Below, one piece after another: positions 44,790 to 59,700 of a DNA stretch of 64,000 nt (the first letter of the stretch is position 1; the number at the start of each line of letters is the position of its first letter). The translations under genes were made by a program, and so were the position numbers. The DNA comes from Haliotis asinina. Lineage: Eukaryota; Mollusca; Gastropoda; Lepetellida; Haliotidae. A model generated the notes under the pieces. The model made no database searches, was not told where the DNA came from, and saw only the letters and a list, made by a program, of their open reading frames with translations. The DNA lies in contig NC_090288.1 of assembly GCF_037392515.1 (NCBI RefSeq), forward strand, positions 806,001 through 870,000. The letters are read 5' to 3'.

Positions 44790-47700
44790 CGGTGTGTACA
44801 TGTTATTATAGACCTGATGATGTATCCCGGTGTGTACATGCTATTATAGACGTGATGATGTATCTTGGTGTGTACATGTTATTACAGACCTGATGATGTA
44901 TCCTGGTGTGTACATGTTATTACAGACCTGATGATGTATCCTTTTGTGTACATGTTATTATAGACGTGATGATGTATCTTGGTGTGTACATGTTATTACA
45001 GACCTGATGATGTATCCTGGTGTGTACATGTTATTACAGACCTGATGATGTATCCTGGTGTGTACATGTTATTATAGACGTGATGATGTATCCTGGTGTG
45101 TACATGTTATTATAGACCTGATGATGTATCTTGGTGTGTACATGTTATTATAGACCTGATGATGTATCCCGGTGTGTACATGCTATTATAGACGTGATGA
45201 TGTATCTTGGTGTGTACATGTTATTACAGACCTGATGATGTATCCTGGTGTGTACATGTTATTACAGACCTGATGATGTATCCTTTTGTGTACATGTTAT
45301 TATAGACGTGATGATGTATCTTGGTGTGTACATGTTGTTACAGACCTGATGATGTATCCTGATGTGTACATGTTATTACAGACCTGATGATGTATCCTGG
45401 TGCGTACATGTTATTATAGACGTGATGATGTATCTTGGTGTGTACATGTTATTATAGACCTGATGATGTATCCCGGTGTAGACATGTTATTGTAGACCTG
45501 ACGATGTATCCCGGTGTGTACATGTTATTACAGACCTGATGATGTATCTTGGTGTGTACATGTTATTATAGACGTGATGATGCATCTTGGTGTGTACATG
45601 TTATTACAGACGTGATGATGTATCTTGGTGTGTACATGTTATTATAGACGTGATGATGTATCCAGGTGTGTACATGTTATTGTAGACGTGATGATGTATC
45701 CTGGTGTGTACATGTTATTATAGACGTGATGATGTATCTTGGTGTGTACATGTTATTATAGACCTGATGATGTATCTTGGTGTGTACATGCTATTATAGA
45801 CCTGATGATGTATCCTGGTGTGTACATGTTATTATAGACGTGATGATGTATCTTGGTGTGTACATGTTATTATAGACGTGATGATGTATCCTGGTGTGTA
45901 CATGTTATTATAGACGTGATGATGTATCTTGGTGTGTACATGTTATTATAGACCTGATGATGTATCCTGGTGTGTACATGTTATTACAGACGTGATGATG
46001 TATCTTGGTGTGTACATGTTATTATAGACGTGATGATGTATCTTGGTGTGTACATGTTATTATAGACGTGATGATGTATCCTAGTGTGTACATGTTATTA
46101 TAGACGTGATGATGTATCTTGGTGTGTACATGTTATTATAGACCTGATGATGTATCCCGGTGTGTACATGTTATTGTAGACGTGATGATGTATCCTGGTG
46201 TGTACATGTTATTATAGACGTGATGATGTATCTTGGTGTGTACATGTTATTATAGACCTGATGATGTATCACGTTGTGTACATGTTATTACAGACGTGAT
46301 GATGTATCTTGGTGTGTACATGTTGTTACAGACCTGATGATGTATCCTGGTGTGTACATGTTATTATAGACGTGATGATGTATCCTGGTGTGTACATGTT
46401 ATTATAGACGTGATGATGTATCTTGGTGTGTACATGTTATTATAGACCTGATGATGTATCCTGGTGTGTACATGTTATTATAGACGTGATGATGTATCTT
46501 GGTGTGTACATGTTATTATAGACCTGATGATGTATCCCGGTGTGTACATGTTATTATAGACCTGATGATGTATCCTGGTGTGTACATGTTATTACAGACC
46601 TGATGATGTATCTTGGTGTGTACATGTTATTGTAGACGTGATGATGTATCTTGGTGTGTACATGTTATTACAGACCTGATGATGTATCCTGGTGTGTACA
46701 TGTTATTATAGACGTGATGATGTATCTTGGTGTGTACATGTTATTACAGACGTGATGATGTATCTTGGTGTGTACATGTTGCTACAGACCTGATGATGTA
46801 TCCTGGTGTGTACATGTTATTATAGACGTGATGATGTATCCTGGTGTGTACATGTTATTATAGACGTGATGATGTATCCTGGTGTGTACATGTTATTATA
46901 GACCTGATGATGTATCTTGGTGTGTACATGTTATTATAGACCTGATGATGTATCCCGGTGTAGACATGTTATTGTAGACCTGACGATGTATCCCGGTGTG
47001 TACATGTTATTATAGACCTGATGATGTATCCTGCTGTGTACATGCTATTATAGACGTGATGATGTATCTTGGTGTGTACATGTTATTATAGACCTGATGA
47101 TGTATGCTGGTGTGTACATGTTATTATAGACCTGATGATGTATCTTGGTGTGTACATGTTATTATAGACCTGATGATGTATCTTGGTGTGTACATGTTAT
47201 TAGAGACCTGATGATGTATCTTGGTGTGTACATGTTATTATAGACCTGATGATGTATCCTGGTGTGTACATGTTATTATAGACGTGATGATGTATCTTGG
47301 TGTGTACATGTTATTGTAGACGTGATGATGTATCTTGGTGTGTACATGTTATTATAGACGTGATGATGTATCTTGGTGTGTACATGTTATTAGAGACCTG
47401 ATGATGTATCCTGGTGTGTACATGTTATTACAGACCTGATGATGTATCCTGGTGTGTACATGTTATTACAGACCTGATGATGTATCCTGGTGTGTACATG
47501 TTTTTACAGACCTGATGATGTATCTTGGTGTGTACATGTTGCTACAGACCTGATGATGTATCCTGGTGTGTACATGTTGTTATAGACGTGATGATGTATC
47601 CTGGTGTGTACATGTTGTTATAGACGTGATGATGTATCTTGGTGTGGACATGTTATTATAGACCTGATTATGTATCCCGGTGTAGACATGTTATTGTAGA

Positions 47701-50700
47701 CCTGACGATGTATCGCGGTGTGTACATGTTATTATAGACCTGATGATGTATCCTGGTGTGTACATGTTATTATAGACGTGATGATGTATCTTGGTGTGTA
47801 CATGTTATTATAGACCTGATGATGTATCTTGGTGTGTACATGTTATTATAGACGTGATGATGTATCTTGGTGTGTACATGTTATTATAGACGTGATGATG
47901 TATCTTGGTGTGTACATGTTCTTATAGACCTGATGATGTATCCTGGTGTGTATATGTTGTTACAGACCTGATGATGTATCCTGGTGTGTACATGTTATTA
48001 CAGACCTGATGATGTATCTTGGTGTGTACATGCTATTATAGACGTGATGATGTATCTTGGTGTGTACATGTTATTATAGACCTGATGATGTATCCCGGTG
48101 TGTACATGTTATTATAGACGTGATGATGTATCCTGGTGTGTACATGTTATTGTAGACGTGATGATGTATCTTGGTGTGTACATGTTATTATAGACCTGAT
48201 GATGTATCACGGTGTGTACATGTTATTACAGACGTGATGATGTATCTTGGTGTGTACATGTTGCTACAGACCTGATGATGTATCCTGGTGTGTACATGTT
48301 TTTACAGACCTGATGATGTGTCTTGGTGTGTACATGTTGTTACAGACCTGATGAAGTATCCTGGTGTGTACATGTTATTATAGACGTGATGATGTATCCT
48401 GGTGTGTACATGTTATTATAGACGTGATGATGTATCTTGGTGTGGACATGTTATTATAGACCTGATGATGTATCCCGGTGTAGACATGTTATTGTAGACC
48501 TGACGATGTATCCTGGTGTGTACATGTTATTGTAGACGTGATGATGTATCTTGGTGTGTACATGTTATTACAGACCTGATGATGTATCCTTTTGTGTACA
48601 TGTTATTACAGACGTGATGATGTATCTTGGTGTGTACATGTTGCTACAGACCTGATGATGTATCCTGGTGTGTACATGTTTTTACAGACCTGATGATGTG
48701 TCTTGGTGTGTACATGTTGTTACAGACCTGATGATGTATCCTGGTGTGTACATGTTATTATAGACGTGATGATGTATCCTGGTGTGTACATGTTATTATA
48801 GACGTGATGATGTATCTTGGTGTGGACATGTTATTATAGACCTGATGATGTATCCCGGTGTAGACATGTTATTGTAGACCTGACGATGTATCGCGGTGTG
48901 TACATGTTATTATAGACCTGATGATGTATCCTGGTGTGTACATGTTATTATAGACGTGATGATGTATCTTGGTGTGTACATGTTATTATAGACCTGATGA
49001 TGTATCGTGGTGTGTACATGTTATTATAGACGTGATGATGTATCTTGGTGTGTACATGTTATTATAGACCTGATGATGTATCCTGGTGTGTACATGTTGT
49101 TACAGACCTGATGATGTATCCTGGTGTGTACATGTTATTACAGACCTGATGATGTATCTTGGTGTGTACATGTTATTATAGACCTGATGATGTATCTTGG
49201 TGTGTACATGTTATTATAGACGTGATGATGTATCCTGGTGTGTACATGTTATTATAGACGTGATGATGTATCTTGGTGTGTACATGTTATTATAGACCTG
49301 ATGATGTATCCCGGTGTGTACATGTTATTGTAGACGTGATGATGTATCCTGGTGTGTACATGTTATTGTAGACGTGATGATGTATCTTGGTGTGTACATG
49401 TTATTACAGACCTGATGATGTGTCTTGGTGTGTACATGTTGTTACAGACCTGATGATGTATCCTGGTGTGTACATGTTATTATAGACGTGATGATGTATC
49501 CTGGTGTGTACATGTTATTATAGACGTGATGATGTATCTTGGTGTGTACATGTTATTGTAGACGTGATGATGTATCTTGGTGTGTACATGTTATTATAGA
49601 CGTGATGATGTATCTTGGTGTGTACATGTTATTAGAGACCTGATGATGTATCCTGGTGTGTACATGTTATTACAGACCTGATGATGTATCCTGGTGTGTA
49701 CATGTTATTACAGACCTGATGATGTATCCTGGTGTGTACATGTTTTTACAGACCTGATGATGTATCTTGGTGTGTACATGTTGTTACAGACCTGATGATG
49801 TATCCTGGTGTGTACATGTTATTATAGACGTGATGATGTATCCTGGTGTGTACATGTTATTATAGACGTGATGATGTATCCTGGTGTGTACATGTTGTTA
49901 TAGACGTGATGATGTATCTTGGTGTGGACATGTTATTATAGACCTGATGATGTATCCCGGTGTAGACATGTTATTGTAGACCTGACGATGTATCGCGGTG
50001 TGTACATGTTATTATAGACCTGATGATGTATCCTGGTGTGTACATGTTATTATAGACGTGATGATGTATCTTGGTGTGTACATGTTATTATAGACCTGAT
50101 GATGTATCTTGGTGTGTACATGTTATTATAGACGTGATGATGTATCTTGGTGTGTACATGTTATTATAGACCTGATGACGTATCTTGGTGTGTACATGTT
50201 ATTATAGACCTGATGATGTATCCTGGTGTGTATATGTTGTTACAGACCTGATGATGTGTCTTGGTGTGTACATGTTGCTACAGACCTGATGATGTATCCT
50301 GGTGTGTACATGTTTTTACAGACCTGATGATGTGTCTTGGTGTGTACATGTTGTTACAGACCTGATGATGTATCCTGGTGTGTACATGTTATTATAGACG
50401 TGATGATGTATCCTGGTGTGTACATGTTATTATAGACGTGATGATGTATCTTGGTGTGGACATGTTATTATAGACCTGATGATGTATCCCGGTGTAGACA
50501 TGTTATTGTAGACCTGACGATGTATCGCGGTGTGTACATGTTATTATAGACCTGATGATGTATCCTGGTGTGTACATGTTATTATAGACGTGATGATGTA
50601 TCTTGGTGTGTACATGTTATTATAGACCTGATGATGTATCTTGGTGTGTACATGTTATTATAGACGTGATGATGTATCTTGGTGTGTACATGTTATTATA

Positions 50701-53700
50701 GACCTGATGATGTATCCTGGTGTGTACATGTTGTTACAGACCTGATGATGTATTCTGGTGTGTACATGTTATTACAGACCTGATGATGTATCTTGGTGTG
50801 TACATGTTATTATAGACCTGATGATGTATCTTGGTGTGTACACGTTATTATAGACGTGATGATGTATCCTGGTGTGTACATGTTATTATAGACGTGATGA
50901 TGTATCTTGGTGTGTACATGTTATTATAGACCTGATGATGTATCCCGGTGTGTACATGTTATTGTAGACGTGATGATGTATCCTGGTGTGTACATGTTAT
51001 TGTAGACGTGATGATGTATCTTGGTGTGTACATGTTATTACAGACCTGATGATGTGTCTTGGTGTGTACATGTTGTTACAGACCTGATGATGTATCCTGG
51101 TGTGTACATGTTATTATAGACGTGATGATGTATCCTGGTGTGTACATGTTATTATAGACGTGATGATGTATCTTGGTGTGTACATGTTATTAGAGACCTG
51201 ATGATGTATCCTGGTGTGTACATGTTATTACAGACCTGATGATGTATCCTGGTGTGTACATGTTATTACAGACCTGATGATGTATCCTGGTGTGTACATG
51301 TTTTTACAGACCTGATGATGTATCTTGGTGTGTACATGTTGTTACAGACCTGATGATGTATCCTGGTGTGTACATGTTATTATAGACGTGATGATGTATC
51401 CTGGTGTGTACATGTTGTTATAGACGTGATGATGTATCTTGGTGTGGACATGTTATTATAGACCTGATGATGTATCCCGGTGTAGACATGTTATTGTAGA
51501 CCTGACGATGTATCGCGGTGTGTACATGTTATTATAGACCTGATGATGTATCCTGGTGTGTACATGTTATTATAGACGTGATGATGTATCTTGGTGTGTA
51601 CATGTTATTATAGACCTGATGATGTATCTTGGTGTGTACATGTTATTATAGACGTGATGATGTATCTTGGTGTGTACATGTTATTATAGACCTGATGACG
51701 TATCTTGGTGTGTACATGTTATTATAGACCTGATGATGTATCCTGGTGTGTATATGTTGTTACAGACCTGATGATGTATCCTGGTGTGTACATGTTATTA
51801 CAGACCTGATGATGTATCTTGGTGTGTACATGCTATTATAGACGTGATGATGTATCTTGGTGTGTACATGTTATTATAGACCTGATGATGTATCCCGGTG
51901 TGTACATGTTATTGTAGACGTGATGATGTATCCTGGTGTGTACATGTTATTTTAGACGTGATGATGTATCTTGGTGTGTACATGTTATTACAGACCTGAT
52001 GATGTATCACGGTGTGTACATGTTATTACAGACGTGATGATGTATCTTGGCGTGTACATGTTGTTACAGACATGATGATGTATCCTGGTGTGTACATGTT
52101 ATTATAGACGTGATGATGTATCCTGGTGTGTACATGTTATTATAGACGTGATGATGTATCTTGGTGTGTACATGTTATTATAGACCTGATGATGTATCCT
52201 GGTGTGTACATGTTATTATAGACGTGATGATGTATCTTGGTGTGTACATGTTATTATAGACCTGATGATGTATCCCGGTGTGTACATGTTATTATAGACC
52301 TGATGATGTATCCTGGTGTGTACATGTTATTACAGACCTGATGATGTATCTTGGTGTGTACATGTTATTGTAGACGTGATGATGTATCTTGGTGTGTACA
52401 TGTTATTACAGACCTGATGATGTATCCTGGTGTGTACATGTTATTACAGACCTGATGATGTATCCTTTTGTGTACATGTTATTACAGACGTGATGATGTA
52501 TCTTGGTGTGTACATGTTGCTACAGACCTGATGATGTATCCTGGTGTGTACATGTTATTATAGACGTGATGATGTATCCTGGTGTGTACATGTTATTATA
52601 GACGTGATGATGTATCCTGGTGTGTACATGTTATTATAGACCTGATGATGTATCTTGGTGTGTACATGTTATTATAGACCTGATGATGTATCCCGGTGTA
52701 GACATGTTATTGTAGACCTGACGATGTATCCCGGTGTGTACATGTTATTATAGACCTGATGATGTATCCTGCTGTGTACATGCTATTATAGACGTGATGA
52801 TGTATCTTGGTGTGTACATGTTATTATAGACCTGATGATGTATCTTGGTGTGTACATGTTATTATAGACCTGATGATGTATCTTGGTGTGTACATGTTAT
52901 TATAGACCTGATGATGTATCTTGGTGTGTACATGTTATTATAGACCTGATGATGTATCCTGGTGTGTACATGTTATTATAGACGTGATGATGTATCTTGG
53001 TGTGTACATGTTATTGTAGACGTGATGATGTATCTTGGTGTGTACATGTTATTATAGACGTGATGATGTATCTTGGTGTGTACATGTTATTAGAGACCTG
53101 ATGATGTATCCTGGTGTGTACATGTTATTACAGACCTGATGATGTATCCTGGTGTGTACATGTTGTTACAGACCTGATGATGTATCCTGGTGTGTACATG
53201 TTTTTACAGACCTGATGATGTATCTTGGTGTGTACATGTTGTTACAGACCTGATGATGTATCCTGGTGTGTACATGTTATTATAGACGTGATGATGTATC
53301 CTGGTGTGTACATGTTGTTATAGACGTGATGATGTATCTTGGTGTGGACATGTTATTATAGACCTGATGATGTATCCCGGTGTAGACATGTTATTGTAGA
53401 CCTGACGATGTATCGCGGTGTGTACATGTTATTATAGACGTGATGATGTATCCTGGTGTGTACATGTTATTATAGACGTGATGATGTATCTTGGTGTGTA
53501 CATGTTATTATAGACCTGATGATGTATCTTGGTGTGTACATGTTATTATAGACGTGATGATGTATCTTGGTGTGTACATGTTATTATAGACCTGATGACG
53601 TATCTTGGTGTGTACATGTTATTATAGACCTGATGATGTATCCTGGTGTGTATATGTTGTTACAGACCTGATGATGTATCCTGGTGTGTACATGTTATTA

Positions 53701-56700
53701 CAGACCTGATGATGTATCTTGGTGTGTACATGCTATTATAGACGTGATGATGTATCTTGGTGTGTACATGTTATTATAGACCTGATGATGTATCCTGGTG
53801 TGTACATGTTATTGTAGACGTGATGATGTATCCTGGTGTGTACATGTTATTGTAGACGTGATGATGTATCTTGGTGTGTACATGTTATTATAGACCTGAT
53901 GATGTATCACGGTGTGTACATGTTATTACAGACGTGATGATGTATCTTGGTGTGTACATGTTGCTACAGACCTGATGATGTATCCTGGTGTGTACATGTT
54001 TTTACAGACCTGATGATGTGTCTTGGTGTGTACATGTTGTTACAGACCTGATGAAGTTTCCTGGTGTGTACATGTTATTATAGACGTGATGATGTATCCT
54101 GGTGTGTACATGTTATTATAGACGTGATGATGTATCTTGGTGTGGACATGTTATTATAGACCTGATGATGTATCCCGGTGTAGACATGTTATTGTAGACC
54201 TGACGATGTATCCTGGTGTGTACATGTTATTGTAGACGTGATGATGTATCTTGGTGTGTACATGTTATTACAGACCTGATGATGTATCCTTTTGTGTACA
54301 TGTTATTACAGACGTGATGATGTATCTTGGTGTGTACATGTTGCTACAGACCTGATGATGTATCCTGGTGTGTACATGTTTTTACAGACCTGATGATGTG
54401 TCTTGGTGTGTACATGTTGTTACAGACCTGATGATGTATCCTGGTGTGTACATGTTATTATAGACGTGATGATGTATCCTGGTGTGTACATGTTATTATA
54501 GACGTGATGATGTATCTTGGTGTGGACATGTTATTATAGACCTGATGATGTATCCCGGTGTAGACATGTTATTGTAGACCTGACGATGTATCGCGGTGTG
54601 TACATGTTATTATAGACCTGATGATGTATCCTGGTGTGTACATGTTATTATAGACGTGATGATGTATCTTGGTGTGTACATGTTATTATAGACCTGATGA
54701 TGTATCTTGGTGTGTACATGTTATTATAGACGTGATGATGTATCTTGGTGTGTACATGTTATTATAGACCTGATGATGTATCCTGGTGTGTACATGTTGT
54801 TACAGACCTGATGATGTATCCTGGTGTGTACATGTTATTACAGACCTGATGATGTATCTTGGTGTGTACATGTTATTATAGACCTGATGATGTATCTTGG
54901 TGTGTACATGTTATTATAGACGTGATGATGTATCCTGGTGTGTACATGTTATTATAGACGTGATGATGTATCTTGGTGTGTACATGTTATTATAGACCTG
55001 ATGATGTATCCCGGTGTGTACATGTTATTGTAGACGTGATGATGTATCCTGGTGTGTACATGTTATTGTAGACGTGATGATGTATCTTGGTGTGTACATG
55101 TTATTACAGACCTGATGATGTGTCTTGGTGTGTACATGTTGTTACAGACCTGATGATGTATCCTGGTGTGTACATGTTATTATAGACGTGATGATGTATC
55201 CTGGTGTGTACATGTTATTATAGACGTGATGATGTATCTTGGTGTGTACATGTTATTGTAGACGTGATGATGTATCTTGGTGTGTACATGTTATTATAGA
55301 CGTGATGATGTATCTTGGTGTGTACATGTTATTAGAGACCTGATGATGTATCCTGGTGTGTACATGTTATTACAGACCTGATGATGTATCCTGGTGTGTA
55401 CATGTTATTACAGACCTGATGATGTATCCTGGTGTGTACATGTTTTTACAGACCTGATGATGTATCTTGGTGTGTACATGTTGTTACAGACCTGATGATG
55501 TATCCTGGTGTGTACATGTTATTATAGACGTCATGATGTATCCTGGTGTGTACATGTTGTTATAGACGTGATGATGTATCTTGGTGTGGACATGTTATTA
55601 TAGACCTGATGATGTATCCCGGTGTAGACATGTTATTGTAGACCTGACGATGTATCGCGGTGTGTACATGTTATTATAGACCTGATGATGTATCCTGGTG
55701 TGTACATGTTATTATAGACGTGATGATGTATCTTGGTGTGTACATGTTATTATAGACCTGATGATGTATCTTGGTGTGTACATGTTATTATAGACGTGAT
55801 GATGTATCTTGGTGTGTACATGTTATTATAGACCTGATGACGTATCTTGGTGTGTACATGTTATTATAGACCTGATGATGTATCCTGGTGTGTATATGTT
55901 GTTACAGACCTGATGATGTGTCTTGGTGTGTACATGTTGCTACAGACCTAATGATGTATCCTGGTGTGTACATGTTTTTACAGACCTGATGATGTGTCTT
56001 GGTGTGTACATGTTGTTACAGACCTGATGATGTATCCTGGTGTGTACATGTTATTATAGACGTGATGATGTATCCTGGTGTGTACATGTTATTATAGACG
56101 TGATGATGTATCTTGGTGTGGACATGTTATTATAGACCTGATGATGTATCCCGGTGTAGACATGTTATTGTAGACCTGACGATGTATCGCGGTGTGTACA
56201 TGTTATTATAGACCTGATGATGTATCCTGGTGTGTACATGTTATTATAGACGTGATGATGTATCTTGGTGTGTACATGTTATTATAGACCTGATGATGTA
56301 TCTTGGTGTGTACATGTTATTATAGACGTGATGATGTATCTTGGTGTGTACATGTTATTATAGACCTGATGATGTATCCTGGTGTGTACATGTTGTTACA
56401 GACCTGATGATGTATCCTGGTGTGTACATGTTATTGTAGACGTGATGATGTATCCTGGTGTGTACATGTTATTGTAGACGTGATGATGTATCTTGGTGTG
56501 TACATGTTATTATAGACCTGATGATGTATCCTGGTGTGTACATGTTATTATAGACGTGATGATGTATCTTGGTGTGTACATGTTATTATAGACCTGATGA
56601 TGTATCTTGGTGTGTACATGTTATTATAGACGTGATGATGTATCTTGGTGTGTACATGTTATTATAGACGTGATGATGTATCTTGGTGTGTACATGTTAT

Positions 56701-59700
56701 TATAGACCTGATGATGTATCCCGGTGTGTACATGTTATTGTAGACGTGATGATGTATCCTGGTGTGTACATGTTATTGTAGACGTGATGATGTATCTTGG
56801 TGTGTACATGTTATTACAGACCTGATGATGTGTCTTGGTGTGTACATGTTGTTACAGACCTGATGATGTATCCTGGTGTGTACATGTTATTATAGACGTG
56901 ATGATGTATCTTGGTGTGTACATGTTATTGTAGACGTGATGATGTATCTTGGTGTGTACATGTTATTATAGACGTGATGATGTATCTTGGTGTGTACATG
57001 TTATTAGAGACCTGATGATGTATCCTGGTGTGTACATGTTATTACAGACCTGATGATGTATCCTGGTGTGTACATGTTATTACAGACCTGATGATGTATC
57101 CTGGTGTGTACATGTTTTTACAGACCTGATGATGTATCTTGGTGTGTACATGTTGTTACAGACCTGATGATGTATCCTGGTGTGTACATGTTATTATAGA
57201 CGTGATGATGTATCCTGGTGTGTACATGTTGTTATAGACGTGATGATGTATCTTGGTGTGGACATGTTATTATAGACCTGATGATGTATCCCGGTGTAGA
57301 CATGTTATTGTAGACCTGACGATGTATCGCGGTGTGTACATGTTATTATAGACCTGATGATGTATCCTGGTGTGTACATGTTATTATAGACGTGATGATG
57401 TATCTTGGTGTGTACATGTTATTATAGACCTGATGATGTATCTTGGTGTGTACATGTTATTATAGACGTGATGATGTATCTTGGTGTGTACATGTTATTA
57501 TAGACCTGATGACGTATCTTGGTGTGTACATGTTATTATAGACCTGATGATGTATCCTGGTGTGTATATGTTGTTACAGACCTGATGATGTGTCTTGGTG
57601 TGTACATGTTGCTACAGACCTGATGATGTATCCTGGTGTGTACATGTTTTTACAGACCTGATGATGTGTCTTGGTGTGTACATGTTGTTACAGACCTGAT
57701 GATGTATCCTGGTGTGTACATGTTATTATAGACGTGATGATGTATCTTGGTGTGTACATGTTATTATAGACCTGATGATGTATCCCGGTGTGTACATGTT
57801 ATTGTAGACGTGATGATGTATCCTGGTGTGTACATGTTATTGTAGACGTGATGATGTATCCTGGTGTGTACATGTTATTGTAGACGTGATGATGTATCTT
57901 GGTGTGTACATGTTATTACAGACCTGATGATGTGTCTTGGTGTGTACATGTTGTTACAGACCTGATGATGTATCCTGGTGTGTACATGTTATTATAGACG
58001 TGATGATGTATCCTGGTGTGTACATGTTATTATAGACGTGATGATGTATCTTGGTGTGGACATGTTATTATGACCTGATGATGTATCCCGGTGTAGACAT
58101 GTTATTGTAGACCTGTCGATGTATCGCGGTGTGTACATGTTATTATAGACGTGATGATGTATCTTGGTGTGTACATGTTATTATAGACCTGATGATGTAT
58201 CCTGGTGTGTACATGTTTTTACAGACCTGATGATGTATCTTGGTGTGTACATGTTGTTACAGACCTGATGATGTATCCTGGTGTGTACATGTTATTACAG
58301 ACCTGATGATGTATCTTGGTGTGTACATGCTATTATAGACGTGATGATGTATCTTGGTGTGTACATGTTATTATAGACCTGATGATGTATCCCGGTGTGT
58401 ACATGTTATTGTAGACGTGATGATGTATCCTGGTGTGTACATGTTATTGTAGACGTGATGATGTATCTTGGTGTGTACATGTTATTATAGACCTGATGAT
58501 GTATCACGGTGTGTACATGTTATTACAGACGTGATGATGTATCTTGGTGTGTACATGTTGCTACAGACCTGATGATGTATCCTGGTGTGTACATGTTTTT
58601 ACAGACCTGATGATGTGTCTTGGTGTGTACATGTTGTTACAGACCTGATGAAGTATCCTGGTGTGTACATGTTATTATAGACGTGATGATGTATCCTGGT
58701 GTGTACATGTTATTATAGACGTGATGATGTATCTTGGTGTGGACATGTTATTATAGACCTGATGATGTATCCCGGTGTAGACATGTTATTGTAGACCTGA
58801 CGATGTATCCTGGTGTGTACATGTTATTGTAGACGTGATGATGTATCTTGGTGTGTACATGTTATTACAGACCTGATGATGTATCCTTTTGTGTACATGT
58901 TATTACAGACGTGATGATGTATCTTGGTGTGTACATGTTGCTACAGACCTGATGATGTATCCTGGTGTGTACATGTTTTTACAGACCTGATGATGTGTCT
59001 TGGTGTGTACATGTTGTTACAGACCTGATGATGTATCCTGGTGTGTACATGTTATTATAGACGTGATGATGTATCCTGGTGTGTACATGTTATTATAGAC
59101 GTGATGATGTATCTTGGTGTGGACATGTTATTATAGACCTGATGATGTATCCCGGTGTAGACATGTTATTGTAGACCTGACGATGTATCGCGGTGTGTAC
59201 ATGTTATTATAGACCTGATGATGTATCCTGGTGTGTACATGTTATTATAGACGTGATGATGTATCTTGGTGTGTACATGTTATTATAGACCTGATGATGT
59301 ATCTTGGTGTGTACATGTTATTATAGACGTGATGATGTATCTTGGTGTGTACATGTTATTATAGACCTGATGATGTATCCTGGTGTGTACATGTTGTTAC
59401 AGACCTGATGATGTATCCTGGTGTGTACATGTTATTACAGACCTGATGATGTATCTTGGTGTGTACATGTTATTATAGACCTGATGATGTATCTTGGTGT
59501 GTACATGTTATTATAGACGTGATGATGTATCCTGGTGTGTACATGTTATTATAGACGTGATGATGTATCTTGGTGTGTACATGTTATTATAGACCTGATG
59601 ATGTATCCCGGTGTGTACATGTTATTGTAGACGTGATGATGTATCCTGGTGTGTACATGTTATTGTAGACGTGATGATGTATCTTGGTGTGTACATGTTA

